Of a stretch of DNA of 64,000 nucleotides, positions 1 through 8,794 are shown in pieces. Source of the DNA: Gammaproteobacteria bacterium (GTDB taxonomy: Bacteria > Pseudomonadota > Gammaproteobacteria > JADZEE01); the NCBI GenBank assembly GCA_020850735.1, contig JADZEE010000048.1, positions 35,510 to 99,509 of the forward strand, read 5' to 3'. The position numbers were made by a program, and so were the translations under genes. The notes beneath the pieces are model-generated. The model was given only the letters and a program-made list of their open reading frames with translations, was not told the origin of the DNA and did not search any database. Numbering within the stretch: position 1 is the stretch's first letter; each line of letters starts with the position of its first letter.

Positions 1-132
1 GAGGCGGCGCGGGAGACGGTGTTCGCGCAGATTGCCGAGGCGGTGCGGCCGGATCTGTGCGCTGGCGCCGGGTGCTGGACCCTCGACTACGTGCGCCTGC
101 GTTTTCGCGCCGAGCGCCGCGGCTACCCGTGA
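1..132 (+). CDS. C-terminal fragment of an unidentified protein
   Basis: Frame 1 is open from the first base of the window to a TGA at 130-132 and encodes the last 43 residues of a protein whose start lies upstream. The tail is rich in Arg, Ala and aromatic residues (...WTLDYVRLRFRAERRGYP) and has no motif I recognise. It converges on the GGDEF-cupin gene, whose stop codon is only 12 bases away. A real coding tail is likely because of the tight convergent packing and GC-rich third positions, but no function can be given. Confidence 0.5.
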   Translation, partial: EAARETVFAQIAEAVRPDLCAGAGCWTLDYVRLRFRAERRGYP

Positions 133-144
133 GCGCCGTTGCTT

Positions 145-1758
145 TCAGGCGGCGTTCGGATTCGACCGCGGTGCCGAGCCGCGGCGGCGACCGTCGATGG
201 CGCTGACGGGTTTGCCGCCGACCGCGGCGAGACTGACGGTGGTGCCGGCGGGAATGAACACGCAGTCGCCGGCGCGCAGGACGAGCTGCTGGCCGTCGAG
301 CACGATGAGCAGCTCGCCGCCGGTCACCGCCTTGAGCTGTTCGTAGTCGAGCGCCCGATCAGGGATGTTGCGGCCGGGCTCGTAGCTGATGCGGCGACCC
401 TCGAAGCCCCAGTGCAGGATCTTCTGGATGAGCACCTTTTCGCTGTACTCGCCATCCTGCTGCGGCTGCCAGCGTTCCAGACGGTAGGCGTACAGGGCGC
501 GGTGCTGGACCACCGTGTTGACGCCGGCCAGCGCCGCTTGTTGCAGGGCGCTGTCCGCGCGTTCGATGAGCTCCGTGGCCAGCAGCTCGCGCGTCGGCAC
601 GACGGTGGCAACGCCGGCGTGAATGGTTGCGTGCGGTGGGCAGTCCGGCAGGTCGAGCTGGATCTGCTCGGCCTCGACTTTCGCCACCGCCTCCTGCGCC
701 ATGCGCAGGGCATTGCGCGTGTCGGCGCCCGGCCACAGCAGGGCGATCTGCGATTCGCCGAACCGCGCGCCCAGGTCACAGGAGCGGTTGCCGGTTTCGC
801 CGAGCACCCGCGCCACCCGCTGCAGCAGTGCGTCCACGGACTGCTGGTCGAAGGTGCTCTTGTACTGGGTGAACGCGTCCAGGTCGCACAGCGCCAGCGA
901 CAATGACTTGCCGTCGCGCAGGGCGCGGTCCCATTCGCGCGCGAGCGCCTTGTCGAAGCTGCGCCGGTTCGGCAGGCCGGTGACCGGACACAGCGGTGAG
1001 ACGCGCTCCAGAGTCTGGCTCAGGGCGAAGGTCTTGCCCTTGAGCAGTCCGAGATCGGCGGACGCGCGGCGCAGATCGCGTTCGGCCTCGGCGCGCTTCT
1101 CCGCATGGGCCTTGGCCGTCACGGCGAGGCGTTCGAACTGCGCGCGAAAGTTGTCGACCTCCTCGCGCGAGCGTGCATAGTCGTCGGCGCAGCGCAGTGC
1201 CCCGGGCACGAAGCGCCGGCCCATCCAGGCCGACAGCGCGAGCAGCCCGGCCAGCATCAGCAGCAGCAGTCCCGCCGCACGCGACGCCGGTTCGGCGGCG
1301 GCCAGCGTGCGCAGGCCGCCTGGGAGCAGCGCCGGCAGGACGAACAGCAGGGTCGGCTGCAGGGCTGCCGCATAGCTGGCCGCGACGGCGGCCGCCAGCA
1401 TGCCGATGGTCAGCAGCGCGACCGCGGCGTTGAGTGCGGGCAGATGCCCGGCCACCGCCAGGCCGGCGCCCCCCCAGGCCAGCCCTGCCAGGGCGAGATT
1501 GAGGTATATGGACGCCAGCGCACGACCGGGCTCGGGGAACAGGCGATCGCCCACCAGCCGCCCTGCCGACAGCAGCAGGAGCAGGGCCAGCCAGGACGAG
1601 AGCATGACCGGCGCGAGCGTGCCCCACAGCAGTGCCGCGAACGCGAGCGCCGCCAGGGCGCCGGCGAGCATTTCCGCACGACCGCGCTGTCGCAGCCACG
1701 CCACGTATGTCGCCGCCGCAGGGGTCACCAGGGCTGTTGTCGCCGCGTCATCAGTCAT
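145..1758 (-). CDS. membrane protein with degenerate GGDEF domain and C-terminal cupin
   Basis: 537 residues from the ATG at 1758; a GTG seven codons upstream is possible but has no better ribosome site. The N-terminal third has about six hydrophobic segments. A short coiled-coil stretch (Arg/Glu/Ala rich, about residues 190-235) leads to a GGDEF fold that starts with CPVTGLPNRRSFD and has the metal-site region LCDLDAF. The signature is GESQI (residues 334-338) instead of GG(D/E)EF, so cyclase activity is unlikely. The RxxD inhibitory site is kept (R325-S-C-D328, five residues before the signature). After it come about 80 residues ending in a small cupin-like beta domain (GDCVFIPAGTTVSL, about 480-525). 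The inference is a membrane c-di-GMP sensor rather than an enzyme. Confidence 0.8.
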   Translation of the reverse strand: MTDDAATTALVTPAAATYVAWLRQRGRAEMLAGALAALAFAALLWGTLAPVMLSSWLALLLLLSAGRLVGDRLFPEPGRALASIYLNLALAGLAWGGAGLAVAGHLPALNAAVALLTIGMLAAAVAASYAAALQPTLLFVLPALLPGGLRTLAAAEPASRAAGLLLLMLAGLLALSAWMGRRFVPGALRCADDYARSREEVDNFRAQFERLAVTAKAHAEKRAEAERDLRRASADLGLLKGKTFALSQTLERVSPLCPVTGLPNRRSFDKALAREWDRALRDGKSLSLALCDLDAFTQYKSTFDQQSVDALLQRVARVLGETGNRSCDLGARFGESQIALLWPGADTRNALRMAQEAVAKVEAEQIQLDLPDCPPHATIHAGVATVVPTRELLATELIERADSALQQAALAGVNTVVQHRALYAYRLERWQPQQDGEYSEKVLIQKILHWGFEGRRISYEPGRNIPDRALDYEQLKAVTGGELLIVLDGQQLVLRAGDCVFIPAGTTVSLAAVGGKPVSAIDGRRRGSAPRSNPNAA

Positions 1759-2232
1759 CGAGATTCCAAGCACTTGCACCCGGATTCGAACGGGTCACAG
1801 GACAAATCGTCGATGTTTTCTGGTGCCGTTGCAACGGGAACGTGAAAATTCGGGCGGCCGTTTCTCGCCGGCGTGCGAACGCGCCGCGGGTCGCGGGCGG
1901 CACGCGTACGCCGCGGGACCGTGCGCCAGGGCGCGGTCGCAGGCGGGCAGGGCGTGCGCGATCGACCCGGGTGAGGTCGCGCGACGGTGGCAATCGGCGG
2001 TCCGGATCCGTCCTGATTCCGGCGGTGCCGAGTGCGGATCCGGCTGTTGTCGCCGGCGCGATGGCCAGCGCCGCTTATTCCGCGCCGGCCGACGCCGAAC
2101 GGCGTGCGTACCGGGCCGGACCTGCGGGTCCGCGGCCGATACCAGGCAGTCGCAGCCGATGGACGGCGGCAGGGGGTACCATGACCGCATGGATCCGGTC
2201 TGCGACCGGGCCGCGCTGGCCCGGCACGAGTG
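1759..2232. other. 474-bp gap between divergent genes
   Basis: This stretch separates the leftward GGDEF-cupin gene from the rightward CNNM/CBS gene and should hold promoters for both. I see no convincing -10/-35 pair, no hairpin followed by a T run, and no ORF with family resemblance. The open frames crossing it are Arg/Pro/Gly-rich translations typical of GC-rich shadow frames. Confidence 0.4.
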
Positions 2233-3552
2233 ATGGGCTTCGAGATTGCGGTCATCGTTGTGCTGGTTCTGGTCAACGGACTGCTGGCGATGTCCGAACT
2301 CGCCGTCATCACGTCGCGCCGCGCGCGGCTGCAGCGGCTCGAGCGCGAAGGCCTGCGCGGCGCTGCCGCGGCGCTGCGGTTGCTGGCGGATCCGACCCGT
2401 TTCCTGGCGACCGTACAGATCGGCATCACCCTGGTGAGCGTGTGCGCCGGCGCCTTCGGGGGTATCACGCTGGGGGCATCGATAGGTGCGTGGCTCGACG
2501 CGATCCCGGGCGTTGCGCCGCACGGTCAGCCGCTCGGCATCGGCCTGGTGGTCGTCGCCGTGACTTTCGTATCGCTGCTGGTCGGGGAACTGGTGCCCAA
2601 GCGGGCCGCGCTGCACGATCCGGAGCGGGTCGCGGCTGCGGTCGCGCCGCTGCTGGACGTCATGTCGCGGATTGCGGCGCCGCTGGTGTGGCTGCTCAAG
2701 GCCTGTACCGATGGCCTGCTCGGCCTGTTCGGTCTCGGCACCCGCCGCGCCGCCCGGCTCACCGAGGACGAGATCAAGTCGCTGGTCGCCGAGGGCGCGC
2801 GCGCCGGGATTCTCGCGCACCAGGAGCGCGAGATGATCGAGGCGGTGCTGCGGCTCGCGGACCGGCCCGTGCGCGTGATCATGGTGCAGCGTCCGCGGAT
2901 CGTCTGGATCGACCGCAATGCGCCGGTGGCCGACGCCGTTCGCATCCTGTCGGCAGCGCGTTACTCGCGCTTGCCGGTGTGTGACGGCAGCCTCGATCGG
3001 CCGCTCGGTATCACCCATGCAAAGCGCCTGCTGCCGCACCTGTTGCACGGCGGCGCGCTCGATCCGGGTGCCGCGCTCGTCCCGCCGCTGCTCGTGACGC
3101 AGACCTTGCCCGTGCTGGCGCTGCTCGAGCGGTTCCGGGAATCGCGCGCACACATGGCGCTCGTCACCGACGGCGGCGGTTTTGTCGTCGGTCTGGTCAC
3201 GGCGACGGACGTGCTCGAGTCGATTGCCGGCGAGCTGCCCGATCGCGGCGAGATCGTGGATCCGGCCATCGTGATGCGCACCGATGGATCCTGGCTCGTC
3301 GACGGCACGCTGCCGATCGACGAGCTCGAAGATCGTACCGGGATCAGGGGGCTCGGCCCGGAGTCCGCCGATGCGGACTACGCGACCGTGGCCGGCTACG
3401 TCCTGCACGCCCTCGGCGAGCTGCCGCAGGTCGGTCAGACCGTCCGGCGCGAAGGTGTCACGATCGAGGTGCTCGACATGGACGGTCCGCGCATCGACAA
3501 ACTGCTGGTCACGAGCGCGTCGCCCGCTGCCACGCAAGCGCCGGACGGTTGA
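2233..3552 (+). CDS. CNNM/CBS-domain membrane protein (hemolysin C/CorC-type family)
   Basis: 439 residues from the ATG at 2233; a GTG directly before it is an equal candidate. The order is the standard one for the family: an N-terminal CNNM transmembrane domain (hydrophobic start FEIAVIVVLVLVNGLLAMSE, about residues 1-185, with ELVPKRAAL near its end), a pair of CBS domains (about 200-330, beginning VQRPRIVWIDRNAPV), and a C-terminal CorC_HlyC domain (about 345-430, with DADYATVAGYVLHALGELP). CNNM proteins are linked to magnesium or cobalt transport, and CBS pairs bind adenine nucleotides. The older hemolysin label has little support. Length and domain order are normal. Confidence 0.9.
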   Translation: MGFEIAVIVVLVLVNGLLAMSELAVITSRRARLQRLEREGLRGAAAALRLLADPTRFLATVQIGITLVSVCAGAFGGITLGASIGAWLDAIPGVAPHGQPLGIGLVVVAVTFVSLLVGELVPKRAALHDPERVAAAVAPLLDVMSRIAAPLVWLLKACTDGLLGLFGLGTRRAARLTEDEIKSLVAEGARAGILAHQEREMIEAVLRLADRPVRVIMVQRPRIVWIDRNAPVADAVRILSAARYSRLPVCDGSLDRPLGITHAKRLLPHLLHGGALDPGAALVPPLLVTQTLPVLALLERFRESRAHMALVTDGGGFVVGLVTATDVLESIAGELPDRGEIVDPAIVMRTDGSWLVDGTLPIDELEDRTGIRGLGPESADADYATVAGYVLHALGELPQVGQTVRREGVTIEVLDMDGPRIDKLLVTSASPAATQAPDG

Positions 3553-3585
3553 GGCGCGGGCACTCGGGTCGTGCCCGCGATCGTT

Positions 3586-3798
3586 TCAGTCCTCGCCGGC
3601 GCTGCCCGTGTCGCCGTGGCGCGTCTTTTCCCAGTCGTCCCGGCACACCGCATCACACCAGCGCTGCTGCGCGGGCAGCGGCTCACCACAGTTCAGACAC
3701 GAGCCGGTCGCCCGCACTTCCAGAGTCTGCGCGCGATGTTTCAGCGCGGACTCGAGCTGCTGCTCCATTTCCAGCTGCGCCTGATCGACGTAATCCAT
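3586..3798 (-). CDS. small Cys4 zinc-finger protein
   Basis: 70 residues. The first 25 form a Glu/Gln/Leu-rich helix (DQAQLEMEQQLESALKHR). A compact C4 zinc-binding unit follows: CLNCGEPL, then RWCDAVCRDDWEK about 15 residues later, giving CxxC...CxxxC spacing. The layout resembles short DksA/TraR-like or DUF2116-type proteins found as single genes in proteobacteria; the precise function is unknown. It converges with the CNNM gene (33 bp between stop codons) and has its own upstream region at 3799-4074. Confidence 0.7.
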   Translation of the reverse strand: MDYVDQAQLEMEQQLESALKHRAQTLEVRATGSCLNCGEPLPAQQRWCDAVCRDDWEKTRHGDTGSAGED

Positions 3799-4074
3799 GC
3801 AGTTCCCCCGGTGTGCGTCCGTCGCCGTGGCGGTACGCCCATGCCTGTAAGGCTATAGTAATCGGCGCGTACAAAAATATCTGCGCAGTGTTACAGCTCG
3901 TGGAACGCGTCACAGGGCGCGGCCCCGGCGCTTGCGGGCGCGCGCAGTCGCGGGTCCGCGAACACCGCACCACGGCGACGCGCTGCGTGCCGGACATCGA
4001 CGCCGGTGTCCGAGTGTGGATACACGCGCAGCGCCCGGTGCGTCAACGTGCGCGAGTCCGCTCCAACGGCGGGT

Positions 4075-5211
4075 TCAATCGACGATGAGCGCGCGCAGAG
4101 CGGCCATGTCGAGCAGCGGCGTCTCGGTGTTGGGGCGGCCGAGATGGACGTCACCGACGAAACCGTATTCCTCGAGCAGGGCATAGGCCCGGTGGGCATG
4201 GGGACCTTTGGGTGCCGCGCGAATGGCCGCTTCGAACAGCAGCTCCATCTCCGGCACCGAGGGTTTGAGCTCCGTGGTGCGCATGGCGATGATGCCGAGC
4301 AGGAAGTAAGCCTCGGCCCGCGCTTCGGCCGCGGCTCCCGGCGTTGCGGCGAGGAAGCGGCGCAGCAGGCTCGCGGCGACGAGATCGTGAACCGCGCGTT
4401 CGCGTCCGGCCGGGGCGAGCGTCAGCGCCGTACCGGCATCGAAGACCGTTCGCGCGCCAGCCAGTGTCGCGGGGCCGGTCAGCGCCGGTGCGAGCCCGGT
4501 CAGGGCGCGCTGCCAGACATCGACACGGTCGTGCAGGTACAGCGGCACGTCGGGCCTGGCGACGAAGCGCGCCAGTAGCGCGCGCGGGCGCTCCACGTCC
4601 TGCAGCACACCGATGCACACCGCGAGGTAGTCGATCAGGGTGCCGGCAAGGTCGGAATCGAGCGCGGTGACGTCAGGATCGAGCAGCACCCGTTCCCAGG
4701 TGCCCGCGGCCGCATCGAACTGGCGTGTGGCGACGTAGATCTGGGCGAGATCCGCCGGCGCCAGCGCGTCGACGTCCATGCGCGCCATCAGGCGCTGACC
4801 GAAGGCGTTGTCGCGCTCATCGGGCAGTCGCGCGTGACACGCGGCGCAGTGCTCGGTGAGGTTCATGACGGCGTAGTAGGAGAACGCCGGGTAGCGGCTG
4901 TCGAAGGCCTGGCGGATGTCCTCGATGCTGCGATCGAAGGAACGCGCGAGCAGAGCGAGCTCGGCTTCGTGTTTGCCGGTGTGCTTCTCGAGCGTGGCGG
5001 CGGAGCGGCTGAGCACGTCGAGCTTGCGCCGCAGCAGCTCCTCGTCGCGCTGCACCTCTCCCTCCGACTCCCGGAGGCTCAGGGGCAGCAGGTAAGCGAT
5101 GGCGTCAAATACGTCGTCCATGATGGCGCGCGTGCTCTGCGCCGGCGCGGGGGCGGGTATCAGCGCGAGCGCGGCGATGATCGAAACGGTGATCCTGCGA
5201 GTAGGGGTCAT
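4075..5211 (-). CDS. secreted protein with one c-type heme motif
   Basis: 378 residues from the ATG at 5211, chosen because an AGGAGGA site lies 11 bases upstream; the frame is open nine codons further. The N terminus is a classical signal peptide (MTPTRRI, a hydrophobic core, then PAPAQS). Residues about 25-110 are helical and charged. One CAACH heme-attachment motif sits near residue 123 (LTEHCAACHARLP). The remaining 250 residues are helical repeats of Ala, Leu and Arg that look like a TPR-type array (for example IYVATRQFDAAAGTWERVL). The protein is probably a periplasmic cytochrome c with a helical scaffold. No partner oxidase gene is adjacent. Confidence 0.75.
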   Translation of the reverse strand: MTPTRRITVSIIAALALIPAPAPAQSTRAIMDDVFDAIAYLLPLSLRESEGEVQRDEELLRRKLDVLSRSAATLEKHTGKHEAELALLARSFDRSIEDIRQAFDSRYPAFSYYAVMNLTEHCAACHARLPDERDNAFGQRLMARMDVDALAPADLAQIYVATRQFDAAAGTWERVLLDPDVTALDSDLAGTLIDYLAVCIGVLQDVERPRALLARFVARPDVPLYLHDRVDVWQRALTGLAPALTGPATLAGARTVFDAGTALTLAPAGRERAVHDLVAASLLRRFLAATPGAAAEARAEAYFLLGIIAMRTTELKPSVPEMELLFEAAIRAAPKGPHAHRAYALLEEYGFVGDVHLGRPNTETPLLDMAALRALIVD

Positions 5212-5277
5212 GTAGGCGTTTTCCTCCTGCAACCACACAATGATGTCACGTTCACGCGCCGCTGCCCCTGACTGCGA

Positions 5278-5904
5278 TCAACGCAACGGGGTGCTCAGGC
5301 CGGGCAGGTGCAGTGCGCCGCGGGCGATGCGTGCCAGGGTATCGACCAGCAGCGTGTGCTCGGCATCGAGCACGCGCGCGGCGAGCGTCGGCGCGGTGTC
5401 CCGGGCGTGCACGGGTACCCGAGACTGGGCCAGGATCGCGCCGCGGTCGTACTCGGCATCGACCAGGTGCACGGTCGCACCGCTCTCGCACGCGCCGGCG
5501 GCGAGCACGGCTTCGTGCACGCGCATGCCGTACATGCCCTGGCCGCCGAACTGCGGCAGCAGCGCCGGGTGGATGTTGACGATCCGGCCCCGAAATCGCT
5601 CCAGCGTCAGCGGGCCGAGGCGTTTCATGTAGCCCGCGAGCACGACCAGATCGACGCCGTGGCTGGCGAGCGTGTCACGAATGGCGGCATCGAGCGCCGC
5701 CGGCGCCGGGTGGGTGCGGCTGCTGAGATGCACGGCCGCAATGCCCGCGGTCGCCGCGCGCGCGAGCGCCTCGGCGTCGCGGTTGTTGCAGACGACCACG
5801 CAGGGCTCGGCGTCGATGTGTCCGTCGGCGCAGGCGTCGATGACCGCCTGCAGGTTGCTGCCACGGCCGGATGCGAGCAAGCCGAGCTTCAGGCGCCGGC
5901 GCAT
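5278..5904 (-). CDS. purN: phosphoribosylglycinamide formyltransferase
   Basis: 208 residues, the normal size for PurN, which transfers a formyl group from 10-formyl-tetrahydrofolate to GAR in purine synthesis. The N-terminal phosphate-binding segment LGLLASGRGSNLQAV and the catalytic segment NIHPALLP (Asn and His of the N-H-D triad) are present. VVLAGYMKRLGP precedes them, and the triad Asp lies in VDAEYDRGAIL. purM, the usual neighbour, is not in the window. The gene stands between the heme protein and the deacetylase-like gene on the same strand. Confidence 0.96.
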   Translation of the reverse strand: MRRRLKLGLLASGRGSNLQAVIDACADGHIDAEPCVVVCNNRDAEALARAATAGIAAVHLSSRTHPAPAALDAAIRDTLASHGVDLVVLAGYMKRLGPLTLERFRGRIVNIHPALLPQFGGQGMYGMRVHEAVLAAGACESGATVHLVDAEYDRGAILAQSRVPVHARDTAPTLAARVLDAEHTLLVDTLARIARGALHLPGLSTPLR

Positions 5905-6001
5905 GTCGGTCCGGCTCGATGCGGGCGGCGCACGGCGGGACGGGGTCGTGCGTGGGAGCCGTGGTCCTGGCGCAATTCAGGAATACCCGAGTACGTGACT
6001 A

Positions 6002-6952
6002 TCACGCGCCGGCGGCTCCCGCGAGCACTTTCAGGTGCTCGGCGATGCACACGGGCAGCATCTGCAGGTTGTAGCCGCCCTCGAGCAGCGACACCACACG
6101 ACCGCCCGCATGCTGGTCGGCGGCCTCCAGCATTCTTGCCGTCATCCAGCCGAACATGTGCTCGCTCAGATTGATCTGCGCGAGCGGGTCGTCGCGGTGC
6201 GCGTCGAAGCCGGCCGACAGGAGCACCGCCTCGGGTTTGAAGTGATTGACCCTGGGCAGGATCACCTCCATGAAGGCGCGCTGGTACGCGTCGTCGGTCG
6301 CGCCGGCGGGCATCGGGCAGTTGAGCGTGGCACCCCGGCCGCGACCATTTCCGGTCTCGTAGGCCGCGCCGGTGCCCGGATAGTAGGGATACTGGTGCGT
6401 GCTCACGTATAGCACCGAAGGGTCTTCTTCGAAGGTGTGCTGGGTGCCGTTGCCGTGGTGCACGTCCCAGTCGAGGATGAGGATCTTGTCGAGGCCGTGC
6501 TCGCGCTGCAGGTAGCGGGCGAGGATCGCGATATTGTTGAACAGGCAGAAGCCGAGCGCCGAGCTGTGCTCGGCGTGATGTCCCGGGGGGCGCAGCAGGG
6601 CGAAGCCGCTGTCGATCTCGCGGGCGACGACGCGATCGGCGAGCTCGAGGGCACCGCCGGCGGCGAGCAGGGCGATGTCGAAAGAGCTCGGCGAGACGGC
6701 GACGTCGAGTGTGTCCAGGAACGGCTGGCCGGCCTCGCAGGTGGCCTGCGCGCGCACGATGTAATCCTCGGCGTGGACGCTCATGAGCCACTCGCGCGCG
6801 GCCATGCGCGGCGTGTAACGGCGCAGGTCGCCGAACCAGGGTTGCGCGTCGAGATGACGCATCGCGGCTTCGAGGCGCGCGCGGCACTCGGGATGGCCGG
6901 CACCGGTGTCGTGCTCGAGGAAGCGCGGGTCGTATAAAAAGCCCGTGGTCAT
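6002..6952 (-). CDS. histone deacetylase family (acetoin utilisation/acetylpolyamine hydrolase-like) protein
   Basis: 316 residues from the ATG at 6952; the longer open frame upstream is low-complexity and probably not translated. Class II-type zinc deacetylase signatures are complete: the paired His in RPPGHHAE, the zinc ligands in ILDWDVHHGNGTQ and LSAGFDAHRDDP, and the transition-state Tyr in LLEGGYN. Bacterial members remove acetyl groups from small amines or proteins; the substrate here cannot be told. It lies 97 bp upstream of purN on the same strand, with no sign of coupling. Confidence 0.93.
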   Translation of the reverse strand: MTTGFLYDPRFLEHDTGAGHPECRARLEAAMRHLDAQPWFGDLRRYTPRMAAREWLMSVHAEDYIVRAQATCEAGQPFLDTLDVAVSPSSFDIALLAAGGALELADRVVAREIDSGFALLRPPGHHAEHSSALGFCLFNNIAILARYLQREHGLDKILILDWDVHHGNGTQHTFEEDPSVLYVSTHQYPYYPGTGAAYETGNGRGRGATLNCPMPAGATDDAYQRAFMEVILPRVNHFKPEAVLLSAGFDAHRDDPLAQINLSEHMFGWMTARMLEAADQHAGGRVVSLLEGGYNLQMLPVCIAEHLKVLAGAAGA

Positions 6953-7339
6953 CGCGCTGCCACTCGTGGCGGGCCGATCACGGGCCCGGTCCGCCCGGCT
7001 TCGCTCTCGCGGGCGCTGCGATCGTGACCGGTGTCGAATGCCGCCGGCGCGCTGCGGGCCGCGGCGATGGCTGGCGGATCCCCGGCGCTGCCGGTCCGGG
7101 CGCCGCCCCCGACATGGAAGCGCTCGCCATGCGCCGGCGGCGCGCCGAGCGGGTCTGCGGTCAGGTCGACCACGGCCACGAGTTGCTCTGCTATGCTGAT
7201 TGGCGTTTCCGGTCTGGGCGGCGCCGGCAGTATAACGCCGCGACCGCTGCCCTGCGCGCGCTGCCGGGCGACGACCGCCGCCGGCGCGATGGCACCGGTG
7301 CAAGCCGCGCCGACGCCGATACCCGAAGCCCCGACCGTC
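6953..7339. other. 387-bp divergent intergenic region
   Basis: This lies between the leftward deacetylase gene and the rightward mug gene. TATAAC near 7232 is a weak -10 candidate for mug, but no good -35 stands at 16-18 bases. Open frames on both strands across it show no family resemblance. An in-frame ATG at 7289 could extend mug by 17 residues. Confidence 0.35.
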
Positions 7340-7900
7340 ATGCGGACGCTGCCCGACTTCCTCGCTCCCGGCCTCGACATCATCTCGGTCGGGCTGAACC
7401 CGTCACCGCGTGCCGTGCGCGAGGGATTTTACTTCCCGAATCCGCGCAACCGTTTCTGGCGCGCGCTCAATGTCTCGGCTCTGCCGGCCGCAGCCCTGGT
7501 GCCGGGGCCGGCCGCCATGGCCACCCTGCTCGAACGCGATCGCATCGGCTGTACCGATGTCGTCAAGCGACCGACGCGTCGCGGGGCCGAGCTGCGGGCG
7601 GCCGATTTCGACCGTTGGGTGCCGCGGCTCGCGGCCCGGCTGACGGCGCTCGAGCCGCGCATCGTCTGGTTTCACGGGCGCGTCGCCTGGACGCGCTACT
7701 GCCAATGCCTGGGTGTGGATCCGGGCGCCGCCTGGGGGCTGCAGGCGGTGTCACTGCCACCGGACCTGGTCGTGTTCGTCACCCCGAACCCGAGCCCGGC
7801 GAACGCCGCGTTTTCGCTCGCCGAGATCAGCGCCTGGTATGCGCGTCTGGCTTCCCTGCGCGCCGCCCTTGAGCCGCGCGCACCCGCGCAGGTATCGTAA
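7340..7900 (+). CDS. mug: mismatch-specific uracil/thymine-DNA glycosylase
   Basis: 186 residues from the ATG at 7340 (MRTLPDFLAPGLDIISVGLNPS...), which aligns well with the usual Mug start; ATG 7289 is the alternative. The active-site block VGLNPSP is followed by GFYFPNPRNRFWRAL, and the C-terminal block FVTPNPSPANAAFSL matches the family NPS motif. The enzyme removes uracil or thymine mispaired with guanine in base excision repair. It lies 48 bp before cofE on the same strand and may be co-transcribed with the F420 genes, without an obvious functional link. Confidence 0.93.
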   Translation: MRTLPDFLAPGLDIISVGLNPSPRAVREGFYFPNPRNRFWRALNVSALPAAALVPGPAAMATLLERDRIGCTDVVKRPTRRGAELRAADFDRWVPRLAARLTALEPRIVWFHGRVAWTRYCQCLGVDPGAAWGLQAVSLPPDLVVFVTPNPSPANAAFSLAEISAWYARLASLRAALEPRAPAQVS

Positions 7901-7948
7901 CGCGCCTCCACCCGCGCCGGCCGCGCACGTGCCGGACGACTCGCCGCC

Positions 7949-8794
7949 GTGACCAAAGACCCAGTCGATAACGCCTCGTCAACGACCGACGCCCGCGACG
8001 GCACACTCGTCATCGCGCCGCTGCCGGGCATGCCGCTGATCCATCCGGGCGACGATCTGGCCGGGATCATCGGCGACGCGCTCGATCGCGCCGGCCTGCA
8101 CCCGCACGACCGTGACGTCCTCGTCATTGCGCAGAAAGTGGTGTCCAAGGCTGAAGGACGCCTCGTCGCGCTCGACTCGGTCACGCCGTCGAAACGCGCC
8201 CGGCGGGTCGCCGCGCGGGTGGACAAGGATCCACGGCTGGTCGAACTCGTCCTGCGGGAAGCCGCGGAAGTCGTCGCCTGCCGTCCGGGTGCGCTCATCG
8301 TCCGCCACCGCTGCGGTTACGTGCTCGCCAATGCCGGCATCGATCATTCCAATGTCGACGCCCGCGCCGGGACCACCGTGCTGCTGCTGCCGTGCGACGC
8401 CGACGCGAGCGCGGCACGCCTGCGCGCCGCGCTCGAGCGGCGCTACGGCGTAACTGTGGCCGTGGTGATCAACGACTCCACCGGACGGGCGTGGCGCAAC
8501 GGTACGGTCGGGATCGCGCTCGGCGCCGCCGGGCTGCCGGCGCTGCTCGACATGCGCGGCTGGAGCGACCTGTTCGGACGGCGCCTGGAGATCACGGAGA
8601 CCGGTTTCGCAGACGAGATCGCGGCAGCGGCCTCGCTGGTGATGGGTCAGGCCGATGAAGGCCGGCCGGTCGTGCTCCTGCGCGGGCTGCGCTGGCACGG
8701 CGAGAGCAACGCCGCGGCGCTGTTACGGCCGCCCGCGGACGACCTGTTCCGTCTCGGCGCCGGCGCGCACGCGGATGTCGAGATCGACCCGTGA
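7949..8794 (+). CDS. cofE: coenzyme F420-0:L-glutamate ligase
   Basis: 281 residues, GTG start. CofE adds L-glutamate residues to F420-0 using GTP. Family blocks are present: the N-terminal PLPGMPLIHPGDDLAGII, the segment DVLVIAQKVVSKAEGR, RHRCGYVLANAGIDHSNVD, and VVINDSTGRAWRNGTVGIALG, followed by DLFGRRLEITETGFADEIAAAA. There is no C-terminal nitroreductase-like domain as in actinobacterial FbiB, so it is the short stand-alone form. Its stop codon overlaps the GTG of cofD, giving a GTGA junction that implies coupled translation. Confidence 0.95.
   Translation: MTKDPVDNASSTTDARDGTLVIAPLPGMPLIHPGDDLAGIIGDALDRAGLHPHDRDVLVIAQKVVSKAEGRLVALDSVTPSKRARRVAARVDKDPRLVELVLREAAEVVACRPGALIVRHRCGYVLANAGIDHSNVDARAGTTVLLLPCDADASAARLRAALERRYGVTVAVVINDSTGRAWRNGTVGIALGAAGLPALLDMRGWSDLFGRRLEITETGFADEIAAAASLVMGQADEGRPVVLLRGLRWHGESNAAALLRPPADDLFRLGAGAHADVEIDP

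Noticed and set aside
1770..1800. T-arm-like sequence on the minus strand (GTTCGAATCC) near the start of the GGDEF-cupin gene
   Set aside because: The flanking bases do not form a proper T stem, and no D arm, anticodon arm or acceptor pairing can be drawn; it is not a tRNA.
7024..7872. Plus-strand 282-codon frame spanning the mug region in another frame
   Set aside because: Arg/Ala-rich shadow; the mug frame carries the VGLNPS and TPNPSP motifs.
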